A stretch of 64,000 nucleotides of DNA from Sindora glabra (taxonomy: Eukaryota; Streptophyta; Magnoliopsida; Fabales; Fabaceae). Below are positions 50,110-61,927 of this stretch, piece after piece. The notes below the pieces were generated by a model. That model was not told the origin of the DNA, made no database searches, and saw only the letters and a program-made list of their open reading frames with translations. The translations under genes were made by a program, and so were the position numbers. Within the stretch, counting starts at the first letter, position 1. Each line of letters starts with the position of its first letter. The stretch spans positions 76,502,130-76,566,129 of the forward strand of contig CM035232.1 of NCBI GenBank assembly GCA_020226215.1, given 5' to 3'.

Positions 50110-50290
50110 CTAGGCCTCACACAGCATCACGCTGTCTTCCCGGGGTCCCGAGCCAAAGGCCTAACACAGTATCACACTATCTTCCCGAGGTCCCTGGCCA
50201 TAGGTACCGCACACAGCAATTGCACTATTATCCCCGAGGATCCCGAGCCATAGGCTAAACACACACAGTATTCTACTGTCTGCTCGGGTT
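50110..50290. repeat. Tandem hairpin repeats in C2
   Basis: This is the counterpart of 26662-26840, with ACAGCATCACGCTGTCTTCCCGGGG-type units and CCCGAGCCAAAGGCC links. Confidence 0.8.
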
Positions 50291-50706
50291 GTGCCACAAC
50301 AATCCCATACACATTCCATAACAATCTCATACACATTCCATACAATGGCATAAAATATAAAAAATCATGTAAATAGAAAACAGCTTAAGGATAAAGCTAG
50401 CTACCTTTACAAGCTTCCAATGTGATGTTTCCTTGCCCTCACTTATAACTTCTTTACAATTCCTCTTGCCCTTCCAAGATGTCACTCTTTAGTCTATACA
50501 AATACACATCATAGTTCTTATTAGAACATCATCACTTTCCTTAAACCTTATGTATTCTTTACTTCCTCCACTTAAATAAATGCATACTTAGATGCTCTAT
50601 ATCTTGTTTTCAAGCCTTAAAATGACATATATGAACATTAGAAAAGGATCCAAAGGTAAAGCCATGCAAATCCTAAAGAATCAAAGCCAAAATGTTAACT
50701 TAGCAA

Positions 50707-50905
50707 AAACACGGGGGTGAACATGGGCCGTGTTCTACCCCGTGTTCAGAACATGGGGTACAACATGGGCCGTGTTCTGCCCCATGTACATTACTGATCA
50801 GCCTTCGTAGAAGAACACGGGGTTCAACATGGGCCGTGTTCTACCCCGTGTTCAGAACATGGGGTACAACATGGGCCGTGTTCTACCCCGTGTACATTAC
50901 TGATC
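50707..50905. repeat. Array of GC-rich palindromes in C2
   Basis: There are four palindromic units of ACACGGGG / CATGGGCCGTGTTC / CCCCGTGT type. They are arranged as two similar dimers about 113 bp apart (dimer 1 near 50707, dimer 2 near 50815), so the array grew by duplicating a pair. Several CpG positions read as TG or CA (ACATGGGG). Confidence 0.88.
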
Positions 50906-52088
50906 TTCCAAAAACACAATTTTACATGGCTAAACCTCCTTCTCCCCTTGGCTTCTCAAAAGGGAAGTTCCATACACACTTTCATAATTCAAAATTCATC
51001 TTCCATAGGCTTTATAACTTATAAGAATCATCCTAATTTTATCATTTTAACTAAATTCCAAACAAATCATGCCAATACTACACATGCACCATTATGCCTC
51101 TAAAACCCAAATGTGTACATCATGGTTTCTTGCTATTTTTACACCAAACCAAAGCCATAAATCAACACAACAACATCTAAAACACCGTTAGACATGTTCA
51201 AATCATCCTAAACTCCATGTTCAAACACCCTTAACCACACCAACCTCAAGATTTCAAGAAACTAAGAAGAACACAATAAAGAGCTCTTAGAGGAGAACAT
51301 TTTTACCTCTTGGTACAACTTGAAAATCCTCACTTGGAGCTCTCCAAACTTAATCAAACTTGAGCTTTTCTTCACTCTAGCACATCAATGGATAGAGCTT
51401 GATGAGAGGAGCAACTTTCCCTTCTACCACTAAGCTTAAATCTCACTATTTTTGGGTGAAAAACTCAAAAGAAACTTTCTCTCTCTTTCTCTCTCTCTCC
51501 TGCACGTTTTTGGAGCTCTCATGGAAGTGTCTTGCAGCTTTTTGAGAAATGGAGAAGAAAGAAGACTTTTCAAGAAGCTTCTAGGGGCATTCTTGCCATT
51601 TTGACAATTCTCAAGGGTAATTTAGTCATTTTTCACCAAAAGTAAGGCTATTCTTGCCAATATTTTTCTAATAATGACACTTGTCATAAATTCATTGGTC
51701 ACACTAATTAAAATCATATATTGCACCCCAAAACTCTTGGTTATTCATATTATATCCCAAACCCTTAATTATTTCACTTTAACCACACCCGATTCTGCAC
51801 TTTTGCAATTTAGTCCATAGGGTCTCTGTCTGTTTAAAATTTCTTACATTGTCAAACTTAGATAACTCCCCTTTTTAGGGTTTTCTAACCTCCTCTGATA
51901 ATTTATACTACTTATGGAAATAAATTCTTTTCCCTACTATCCTTTTTCCTTTAAAATTTCATTTACCCTTACACTTAATTCCTTTCAACTTAAGATTCAC
52001 CCACCAAGCTAACTCAAACGTGCTCTTCGTTTCTACAACCTTAGAATTAGAGATTCAAATAATAGAATTGAAAATTCGGGATGTTACA

Positions 52089-53044
52089 CAAACTCTATTA
52101 ATAACATCTTTAACTAGGTTAAGACCAATCATTTCAGCTTTCCCTAATTCAAACCATCCAATAGGAGATCTATATTTTCTACCATACAAAGTTTTGAATG
52201 GATATGTTTTTACACTAGTACAGCTCACCTCAAAATTTGATTGCACAAGCTCTAAGCATATCTTCTAAGGTCTAAATTATTCTTTTTAACTATCTATTAG
52301 TTAATGGATGAAATGTTACACTAAATTATAGTTAAGTACCTAGTGTCTCCTAAAATGACTACCAGAATCAAGAGGTAAACTATGACCCTCGATCAAAAAA
52401 GATCATGAGTGATACACAATGCAATGAAATAATTTTATCTATGTAAAGCTGAGCATATTGTGACGTGGTGTCTATCATCTTTACTAGCAGGAAATGCATA
52501 GTCTTTGCGAGATGATCCATGATAACCCATATAAAATCATATCCCTTACTTATTCATGGCAATTTGACTATGTAATCCATCATAATACTCTCCCACTTTT
52601 GTTTAGGGATGTAAATGTTTTGATAAAGTCTTGCTAGGTGTTGGTGTTTCGCTTTTACTTATTGATAGGTCAAACATTTGATCACATACTCTCATACGTC
52701 TTTCTTCATTCCATCCCACTAATTCATATTCCTTAAAGCTTAGTACATCTTTATTGCACCAAGATGTATCATATAAGAAGATTTATGGGCGTTTTTCAAT
52801 ACTTCCTTCCTCAAAACTGTAGGCACCCATTATCAATTTTTGTTCTTTATTATTCTTTCTTCATTCACTATTAGGTTAGTTTATTTTTCAGTCATAGCTT
52901 TATTCTTTAATTACTAATACTAAGGGTTTTCTTTTTAGACTATTTTGATTTGATCTATTATGATAGAATGCACCATTATGCAAGCTAAATCTACACTTCT
53001 ATTTCCTTTTAACTCCTTCCTTTTATGTTTAGGAGCTTTTCAAC
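52089..53044 (-). pseudogene. B-II integrase N-terminal and core remnant
   Basis: On the minus strand the following can be read: WDGMKKDV, VKAKHQHLARLYQNIYIP (about 52600-52650), WVIMDHLAKTMHFLLVK (about 52480-52540), FDRGS, and PFKTLYGRKYRSPIGWFELGKAEMIG (about 52140-52210). These follow the integrase order: zinc finger, catalytic core with D..D region, then the GRKCRSPIGW segment. Stops and frameshifts interrupt it. C2 cuts it at 52088. The plus-strand open frame 52020-52268 is its complement. Confidence 0.85.
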
Positions 53045-53401
53045 TTAAACATCAATCTTGCTTGGATGATATTGAATGGAACAATCATAATTATTCACAA
53101 ACTCCATCCACCTTCTTTTTCTCATATTAAGTTTCTTTTGTTCAAAAATATACTTAACGCTCTTATAATTTATATAGATTTCACAAGTAAGCCCATATAA
53201 ATAATGTCTCCATATCTTCAAGGCAAACACTTTAGCTATGATTTCCAAGTCATGAGTGGGATAATTCATTTTAGGTTTCTTCAATGGGCGATATGCGTAA
53301 ACTATCACTCTACCTTGCTGAATTAACATGTATCCTAATCCCATTATGGATGCATCATAATACATTATATATCTTTTTGCATTATTAGGTAATGCCAACA
53401 A
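53045..53401 (-). pseudogene. B-II RNase H domain (longest open B-II segment)
   Basis: This is an open segment of 118 codons. RNase H removes the RNA strand of the RNA-DNA hybrid. Landmarks in order are YYDASIMGLGYMLIQQG (residues about 14-30, usually YCDASxxGLGCVLMQ), VIVYAYRPLKKPKMNYPTHDLEI (33-55, usually VIAYASRQLKxHExNYPTHDLEL), ALKIWRHYLYG (61-71), and WMEFVNNYDCSIQYHP (97-112, usually WLELLKDYDxxIxYHPG). The catalytic acidic residues D (YDAS) and E (DLEI) are present. Both ends run into stops, and the ATG is not a native start. The nearness to consensus suggests less decay here than in B-I. Confidence 0.9.
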
Positions 53402-54657
53402 TGGGGTAGTAGTTAGACATTTTCTTAATTTTTGAAAACTCTTCTCATAACTATTATTTTACACAAACTTAACTCCTTTATGAGTCAACTTGGTCAATGG
53501 TGCAACTATTTTTGATAAGTCCTTTACAAACCTTTTATAATATCTGGCTAGTCCAAGAAAACTATGTATCTTTATCACTAAGGATGGTTATGGCTATTTA
53601 AGCACAACTTCAACCTTTTAAGGATTTACTTGTGTTCTTTCTTGTAACACTACATGGTCTAAGAAAATGCACCTTCTTTATCTAGAACTTACACTTTGAA
53701 AATTTAGCATACTGTTTATGCTCCCTCAATTTTTGTAGTTTTATTCTTAAACGTTACACATGCTTTTTTTTCACTCTAGGAATATATTAAGATATCATCA
53801 ATAAATATAACAATGACTTTATCTAAGAAAGATTTGAAAATATGGTTTATCAAATCCATGAATGTTTTGAGAGCATTAGTCAATTCAAATGATATAACTA
53901 AGAACTTATAATGGCCATAATAAGTTCAAAATGTCATTTCTGGAATATCCTCCTTTCGAATTTTCAATTAATGGTAACTAATTGTAAGTTAATTTTTAAG
54001 AAATATTAAGATCCTTGTAGTTGATTAAATAAATCATCTATCCTTGATAAGAGATACTTGTTCTTAATAGTGACTTTATTCAACTATTGGTAATTAATAC
54101 ATAACTATAATGCTCCATCCTTCTTCATCATAAATAGCATCAATGCTCCCTATGGTGATATAGTGGGTTATATAAAATCCTTATCTAACAAATCTTGCAA
54201 TTCCTCCTTTAATTTTGCTAGTGCTATTCGATAAGGTGCTATAGAAATTAGGTTTATTATAGGAATGGTTTTGATTATAAATTTAATTTCCTAATTTGGT
54301 GATAATCTTAATAGATCCTTCGAAAAAACATTAAAAAATTTCTTTACTATAAGAACTTCATTTATTCCTACTTTTTCTTTTTTAACCTCCTTTATTGAAG
54401 CACCCACACAATACATCTTTTATTCAGCAATTTTCAAACTTTTATACATGACACAAAGTGGGCATTCCCGCCTTCTTTTTACTTTGAAAATTTTGAACTT
54501 CTCTCCTTTCTAGTTGAAAAGTTACAATTTTGCGATAATAATTAACATAAGCATGATATTTTGATAACTAGTCCATCCTCAAAATTATATCATAATCCAT
54601 TATTTCTAAGACAATTAAACCAATCAAAGTTAAATGCTTATCTATCAATATCATATA
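53402..54657 (-). pseudogene. B-II reverse transcriptase and protease C-terminal remnant
   Basis: On the minus strand after C3: LTLIGLIVLEIMDYDIILRMD (about 54560-54640), which is the protease end with R for G in ILGMD. Then IAPYRIALAKLKEELQDLLDKDFI (about 54170-54240), MKKDGALQLCINY and LNKVTIKNKYLLSRIDDLFNQLQGS (about 54010-54130). The finger-palm regions follow in broken frames, and LREHKQYAKFSKCKF near 53690 is the LRxHxLYAKFSKCEF landmark. The YxDD box is not intact. Confidence 0.85.
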
Positions 54658-57084
54658 TGTAATGTCCTGAATTTTTAATTCTATCATTTGAATCTCTAAA
54701 TTCTGAGGCTGTAAAAAAGAAAAGCACATTTGAATTAGCTTGGTGGGTGAATCTTAAGTTGAAAGGAATTAAGTGTAAGGGTAATCGAAATTTTAAAGGA
54801 AAAAGGATAGTAGGAAAAGAATTAATTTCCCTAAACAGTATAAATGATCAGAGGAGGTTAGAAAACCCTAAAAAGGGGAGTTGTCTAAGTCTGACAATGT
54901 AAGGAATTTTAAACAGACAGAAACCCTATGAATTAAATTGTAAAAGTACAAAATCAGGTGTGGTTAAAGTGTGAATAACCAAGAATTTGGGATCTAATAT
55001 GAATAACCAAGAATTTAGGGTGTAATATGTAATTTTATTTAGTGTGACCAATAGATACATGACAAGTGTCATTATTAGAAAAAATGGCAAGAATAGCCTT
55101 ACTAATTGGTGAAAAAGGACTAAAATACCCTTGAAATTTTCAAAAATGACCAAAATACTCTTGAAGCTTCATGAAAACTTTTTCTTCTTCTCCATTTCAC
55201 CTTGAAGCCGTAGACCACCTCCGTGAAAGCACAAAAAATGTGCAAGAGAGAGAAGGAAGAGAGAGAAATTTTCTTTTAGCTTTTTCACCTAAAAATAGTG
55301 AGAATTAGGCTTAGGTGTAGAAGAGAAAATTGCTCCTCTCATCAAGCTCTATCTATTGGTGTATTTAGATTAAAGAAACCTCAAGTTTGATCAAGTTTAG
55401 TGAGCTCTAGGTGAGGATTTTCAAGTTGCACTAAGAGGTAAAAATGTTCTCCTTTAAAAGCTCTTTGATGTACTCTTTTTAGTTTCTTGAAATTTTAATG
55501 TTGGTATGGTCAAAAGTGGTTGACCATGGAGTTTTGAATAATTTGAGCATGTTTAATGATGTTTTGGATGTTGCTATGTTGATCTATGGCTTTGGTTTGG
55601 TGTAGAAACAACAAAAAACCATGATGCACATACTAGGGTTTTAGAGGCATAATGGTGCATGTATGGCTTTGGCATGATTTGTTTGGAATTTGGCTAAATT
55701 GATGAAATTAGAATGATTCTTATGAATTATGAAGCCTATGGAAGATGAAATTTTAAATTATGAAAGTGTGTGTGAAACTTCCCTTTTGAGAAGCCAAAAC
55801 CGTGAATATGGAAAAGAAGGAGGGAAGAAGATTTAGCCATTTAAATTGTGTTTTTGGAAGATTGGAATAATGTATTACAATAAAATTTAGGAAGTATTGG
55901 AATGTACATTAAAATTTGGGTAGTATTGGCCATCTTGTTATCTTTATGAGTCCTTGAATAGGCTCGACGATTGCTATGTGTGATGCACATTTCTTACAAT
56001 GGTATGGAATGAGATGATAAATGATTAATTGATTTTGAAATGTATGTTTTATTTGCTTAAGGATCTGGAATGGCTTGATATATTTTTATGGTAATAGCTA
56101 GCTACTGGGAAACTTTATTTCTTATGTTTTTGTATTATTACTAATCATTCCAAGTGATGCTTCTAAAGGCCCTCTTGACAAAGGAGAATAATGTTTTGAA
56201 GTTGTATTAAAAATATCTATATAATTTGTAATGTTAGTATGTGATGGATATATGTTTTTTAAGTTGAACTTTTTGTATAACTATATGACCCTTGCCTATA
56301 TTATATGAAACATATGAATTTGATGTGTTGTGAGTTGGTTTGGAGTAGAAGGCAACTTAGTATGTAATATGTGTGAAATTGGAAATGACCAAATGAACAG
56401 TAAATTCATAGGCAGTAAGAGGAGTATGTTTGTAGGGACTTTTGGTTAAGTTTTGATGCTCTAAAAATTATGATAAAATTCAGGGATAAACCTTACATAC
56501 TCAATGAACTCTGTGACAAAATTCATCCTAAAATAAGTTTATTTACTATGTGAATTTATTACATGTTTTGGTCTCCCCTGTTACCGTCACAGTGCAGAGC
56601 ACTAATTGTATCTCAGAGATCAGAAGCAGTAAATGGATGATTTTTTATCTGAAAATTTTATGGAAAGTATATAACATGTTAATCAAGTCCCATACCAAAT
56701 TTGAGCTTATTCGGAGTTGATTTACCCCCTGAAATAAGGGTTTACTTTTACAGTTGTGAATTCTGGACAGCACTGGGATAGAAACATTTTGCTGTGAGTT
56801 TTGAAAGGCCTAATGATGTCTAAATTATGTCAAATTTTTACAGGATGTAGTTAACACGTGAAAGGTTCATAGTATCCAATTTAATTATTTTTGGAGTTCT
56901 TCAAAGTAGTTTTTCATATTTTTGAAGTTGGTCCAGTAATTCTGGAAATCAGCAGAAAATTGCTGAAACTCAAAATCTGTAATATTATATTGCGCAGAAT
57001 CATAAATTGACTTCAAGAAGACCTAATTGTGTAACAATTACCTATTTAATGAGGATTAAGGTGTTAATAAGTAAGGGAGTTACA
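54658..57084 (+). mobile_element. C-family solo LTR, C3 (2427 bp, perfect TSD)
   Basis: Edges are TGTAATGTCCTGAA and GGGAGTTACA, with TSD ATATA (54653-54657 and 57085-57089). It is the inverse complement arrangement of C1 and C2. It splits the B-II protease between the DPSAIHSFMS loop and the IILRMD motif. It lacks both GC-rich arrays of C1 and C2 but has about 660 bp (roughly 56369-57030) that those two lack. Confidence 0.93.
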
Positions 57085-58560
57085 ATATAACCTTTAACTT
57101 CTCCCATTGGTGTATACACTATTAAAGGTTCATCTAATTCATTTAATGGTTTTGAGAGCTTAATTGCTTAATTTTTAGACATAAATGAATGTATAGCACT
57201 AGGATCAATAACACTTTTACTAGAAAAATTTTAACCTAAATTGTAACTATCACCACTGCATTAGAAGCTTGAGTCTCTTAGTGTATCTTGGCAAACACTC
57301 TTTCTTAGGTCCTAGCTAACTCCTTTCCTTTATTCTTCCTATCCAACATAATTGGTGATTTTATCGAAGCTATATTCTAAGTGGATCGCATAGTAGAGGT
57401 TGTAACATTGCTCCTTTGTTAAGCAATCAAGCAATCATAAGCTCAATGCCCTATTTATCCACATCTAAGATAGGAACCACACTATCCAAAATGATTAAGG
57501 ATACCTCGAAGATAACAAGGAGATCTATTGGATGGGTTTGGAAATGAATAGGTTCTATTAGAAACATTAGGACCAATTTCAAATCTGCTATTAAAACCAC
57601 TTTCTTGGAAACTTTTTCGATCTTGAAATCTATTCCTTCCCATTCATTCATTTCCTATTAGCATATTCTAAGTAATTATTGCTTTTCATGTGTCTCTACT
57701 ACTTCCTCCTAGAATTTTGTCTTCCTCCTTCTTGAGCCTGCTTCTCTACTTTGCCTTACATTAACACGTAATTTTGTGTTAATTACCTAATCCAAAGCTT
57801 ATTTATACATTGTCCCACTAGAAATGTCCACCCAATCATAAAAAATAATCCTGAAGACTATACACAAATTGATTCACTCTAGCTTTCTTTATAGGCACTA
57901 TGTGTTTCGCATATTGGGACAATTAAGTAAAATGTGTATCATATTAGGCTATTGTCATGGATCTTTAAGTCAACCTTTCAAATTCACAAGATTTTGCTTC
58001 TTGGACACTTTATGGTAAAAACATATCCATTAGCTTAGCTTGAAATTGTCTCTAGGTAATTAGTTCATTAGTAACAACTATGGGTTTAGTATTAATGATA
58101 TGCTAAAAATTAGCTGCATCTTCTAATTGATAACCGACCAATTCTACCATCTTATTTTCACTACACCCTAAGAGTTTGTAAGTTCTTTCTATCTAGTGCA
58201 TAAATTGATAAAGATACACTATTGGATCCATGCCATCATACTTTAAAGGGTTTAATTTTTGAAATTCATGCACTATTTGTAATCATTTTCTATGAAGTAA
58301 TAGGGGAGCTTATTACCTTAGTCTTGGTGGGGCTAGAGGTGGAGTAAGAAGGTGTTAGTTTTAGGCTAAGACTCTTTCTAGAGTATGCTATGATATTGTA
58401 GCCCAAGCTAAAGTTTCGAGTTACTCTCATTCTACTCTATGAAGATTTTCTAGAGGTATGTTCATGAAGGCTTCATGCTTTACCATTTCTAGATGTGCTC
58501 TTGTATGTCTTTAGGGCATTCTAGCTTTGATTGCTTTCTCCTAGCCATAATTCTATAAAT
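57085..58560 (-). pseudogene. B-II gag and protease N-terminal remnant
   Basis: On the minus strand, gag capsid remnants run from about 58560 down. The zinc knuckle is at 57431-57481 and ends YLRCG-stop-IGH-stop-AYDC: the first cysteine is tyrosine and two codons are stops. The protease follows with QASNAVV (about 57270) and the active-site loop DPSAIHSFMS (about 57180-57215), which keeps the catalytic aspartate lost in B-I. Frameshifts lie just upstream of the loop. C3 interrupts the protease at 57084. Confidence 0.8.
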
Positions 58561-58732
58561 TGGCTTTAATTAGCAAATACTGCTTTTATAAAAAGACAAA
58601 TAAGTAAACATACCTATTAGGCTTCATAGATCCATTGTGACTAACATCTGTTCTTTTTTTAACCTTCCATAGTCTCTATTATCTAATTAGACCCTTTTTT
58701 AATTCTACTATAAAAGGATATCCAAGATAATA

Positions 58733-58743
58733 CTCTAATACTA
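58733..58743 (-). other. B-II primer-binding site (initiator-Met tRNA type)
   Basis: The minus strand reads TAGTATTAGAG, two G-to-A/C-to-T changes from TGGTATCAGAG. It lies five bases inside the LTR edge and is followed on the minus strand by TATTATCTTGGATATC. It fixes the polarity of B-II. The leader (58561-58732) holds nothing else recognisable. Confidence 0.75.
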
Positions 58744-58747
58744 TGTC

Positions 58748-59643
58748 TATCATGACTAGATTCTCACATATTGTGACTAGTGTAAAGACATTTGACAACT
58801 ATTAATATACAAACCAACTGTTCTTACAAGCCTTTAAGATATTTCTAACTCATTTTTTTAACTCTACTAATAATATAAATAAGAATTTATTGAAAATAAT
58901 ACTACTTACATGTTTATAAGGAAATTCAAAATATAATTTACATGTATTAAAATATTTATACAAGAGTACAAAAGTATTTTTAAGAAATATAACTTTAAGC
59001 ACAAATTCTTTTGAAAGGAAGAACATTTAACTTGGGCCAATATATTTTTGTTCACTACAAGGTTCGATTTTATGGATGAGGAAGAAAGAGAATTTAGCAT
59101 ATTCATTGAGTTAGAGTTACTAGCTATACCTTCTAGTGAATGGAATGTTTGAATAGGATTGGCTTAGAAAAGGTTAAACTTATAATTTATTTTTCTAAAC
59201 TTTATAGTATAATTTTCATGGGCACCTATTGTAAACATTTGGAGATAATAACAAAATATAATCTAGAAGGTTCCCTAATAAAAAAGGAAGGTTTTCACAT
59301 AGGTGTCAGTCATAATTATGGAATCCATGTTTTGAATTTACAAATAAAATACAACAAAAAGAGTTTGAGTATTAAAATACTTAGTGAGTTGCTACTTTTC
59401 TCCTTTTTCTGAAGACTTTTTGCCATAAAAGACCAGATATATAGTAGTGTGTAATAATTGATTTAAGCTCTCATTTACTTGTCGTAACTCTTATGTATAA
59501 TATTTAGTAAAAATTGACCAATTTGTCACTCTTCAAGTTTGTTAAAGAGAATATCTATAATTGGTACATAAGTTCCACCTTATATCTTCAGTCTAGCCAT
59601 ATCCCTTACCACCCTAGGCACAAGGCCACCATCTTTTCTCTCT
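58748..59643 (-). mobile_element. B-II 5' LTR, 3' part
   Basis: On the plus strand it begins TATCATGACTAG (decayed TGTCATGACC) and aligns with the B-II 3' LTR from 43993 to about 44910. It is cut at 59643 by B-III. The open frames at 58906-59106 and 59140-59412 are LTR sequence and have relatives at 44277-44600. Confidence 0.82.
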
Positions 59644-61141
59644 TGTAATACCCCAAATAAAGCAAGAAGGTGCATGAAAAAATTTTAACTAGGAGCCTTC
59701 CTAATAGAAATCTAGTAAACTAATTGGACAAAGTTTAGGTAATTTATAAAGATAGTTTAGAAGTATATCTAATTAGAATTTTTGTAAAAATTATATTAGA
59801 CACTAATATGGGTTAAAATATAATTAAAAATCTAACATCAAGTTTGGGAAAATTATATAATGGCCCAATAAGAATTAAGGGCTTGGGTAGTCCAAAAACT
59901 TAAAGATTAGGCCCAATTTTGAAATGAATCATCTTGTTTCATTTAGGCAAATTTGGCTCAACTTTTTTAGGCCCAAATTAGATTTTAGAAACTAGAAAAG
60001 TAAAGCTTAAACAAATCCTAAGCTTGTGAAGGAAGTAATTAGCAATTAAATGAATAAGAGGAAAATTAAAGGCATTTTGTTTCTAGATATTATATTTGGC
60101 TAAATTTAAGTGATTTTGAGAAAATTATCTTTTAAATTTTAGCCTTGAATAGTTGTACCCATGTGCCAAATTATTATCAATTATCTATAGAAAAAATAAT
60201 AAAAAGAAAAGCTTATAAAGGAATCTTGGACTATGGTGTTATATAAAGCCTTTGGAGTGATTTTTGAACAAAATTTGTGCTCATCTTCAACACCAAAACC
60301 ATGTACTTCCAAGGTTTCTCTAATAGGGTTTTCAATTTTTTAATAATTTCCAAGAGGCTCTATAACTGTTACCATCCAATTCTTGTAAGGTAACTTAGAT
60401 TTTCCTTCATCTCCATCAAGTTTTAATGGAAATTCTCTCTTTAAAAGTCCTAAAAGTTAGTTTATTTTAGTGAAGTTGCTACTTTAAAAGGACTTTGAAA
60501 AGTTAGAAAATCAAGAATTCAAGGTGAGTGGTAATTATCCCTTGTTCCTCTGAGTTTTCTTATGAAAAATGAAGAATATGATGACATATGCTATTATAAA
60601 TGTTAAGTTGTGGTGTTGTATGATTTGGTTCGATTATTATATAAATGTTAATATGATGATATGATGTTGGTATTTTGATGGCAAGATTTCTAAGAGAAGA
60701 TTCAATAAGTTTTCCCTAAGAGATGATAATAGGATTATGTTAAGTTTAGAAACAAAACTGTCAAGGAAGGATAACAATATTTTTTCTGTCACTCTTTGGA
60801 ATCAAAGGTTGCAAATTGCTAAAATTTCAAATTATGATACATTAATGTTACAAATAGTGTTAGGATAGTTGTGGAAAGAATTGGAAACTTTTGGAAAATT
60901 TTAAAATTATGAAAAGTAAATTTGTATGGACTTTGGTTACAAGATCTTAAAACAGAATTTTGGACTTTGTGTTCTAAATACTGGTGTTGTTTGTGCCATA
61001 ATTTGATTGAGTAAAATTAAAGTAATTAATGTTCTTTGATTATTAACATATTATAAGCTTAAATAAAAATTTGGTGGCAATTAAAATTAGTTTGAATTCT
61101 AAGAAGGCTCCTTTTCCATAAAAACATTAAGACTACCTAGA
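59644..61141 (+). mobile_element. B-III: start of a B-family LTR inserted in the B-II LTR
   Basis: It starts TGTAATACCCCAAATAAAG after TCTCT (59639-59643). Its sequence is close to the first 1.1 kb of the B-II 3' LTR read on the minus strand. A TATA box lies at about 60240-60246 and AAG-GTGAGT at 60521-60529. It carries the unoccupied hAT target near 60775. A5 interrupts it at 61141. Whether B-III is a solo LTR or a full element cannot be seen here. Confidence 0.82.
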
Positions 61142-61927
61142 TGTCACGACCTAACCCAATTATGATAGGCATGCATCCCAATATCCAATTTCTATAAGCC
61201 TTAACATTATTCACTCTAATTTATCCAGTAGGAATTTCTACATTTCCAAGAGACTCAAATTTTTATTTTAAATTTTGTAGAAAAATAGACAAAGTCTTCC
61301 TTATTTTTAAACACTTCTCGAGGGTCACATGCTCCAAAATACAAAATTTATTAATTTTCCTTAGATACGATAGCATCACACATACACATAGTATTATACA
61401 ATTTCAAATTATATATATACATATAACACTTTAAGACCATATGAATCAATAAGTCTTTATTTTTAATGCTAATTCTAATCTCAATGCTAAATCCTCTAAT
61501 AAGGTGGTCTTGATTCTCCATGGATACAACAGGCTTAAATATGCTTGTTTCAACTTAAAAACATTTAAAATAAAATAAAATGAGTTACAAGAACTTAATA
61601 AGCATATAACTACCACTATCATGTAGGTGATCAATTTTACATATAATAATCATAGTTTTATTCATATGTTAAATTAGAAAATATTAACAAACCTATTTTT
61701 TGGATTTTTGAAATATGTTAAATGAAGCCTCGAAATAAGAGTTCACCTACACACAACTTAAACTCTATATTTCATATCTTAATTCATATAAATGTTAACT
61801 ATTCGTTAATACACAATCTCGTTATCATATCACATACTACCTATTATGGGTAGACATCATAGTCATAAAAAGCCATTAAGGCTTAAACACAAATAAATCA
61901 TCTTAATCACAATAATAGTAATATCTG
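61142..61927 (-). mobile_element. A-family LTR, A5 (partial, split by copia-II)
   Basis: It starts TGTCACGACCTAACCC after CTAGA (61137-61141) and aligns with A4 from 29166 to about 29935. It keeps the CpG in CACGAC that A3 and A4 have lost. It breaks inside the AATATC-CAATCAC block where copia-II begins. Confidence 0.85.

Larger units (their letters stand above)
49567..52088 (-). mobile_element. C-family solo LTR, C2 (2522 bp, perfect TSD)
   Basis: Edges are TGTAACACCCTTAC and GGGATGTTACA, with TSD CAAAC (49562-49566 and 52089-52093). Removing it rejoins the B-II integrase frame across NRV and IIKEEKL. It is nearly collinear with C1, including both GC-rich arrays. Sense orientation is probably minus. 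Confidence 0.94.

Noticed and set aside
50110..50905. CRISPR-like spaced repeats
   Set aside because: Units are tandem or palindromic with related spacers, lie in an LTR and recur in C1. The sequence is plant nuclear DNA.
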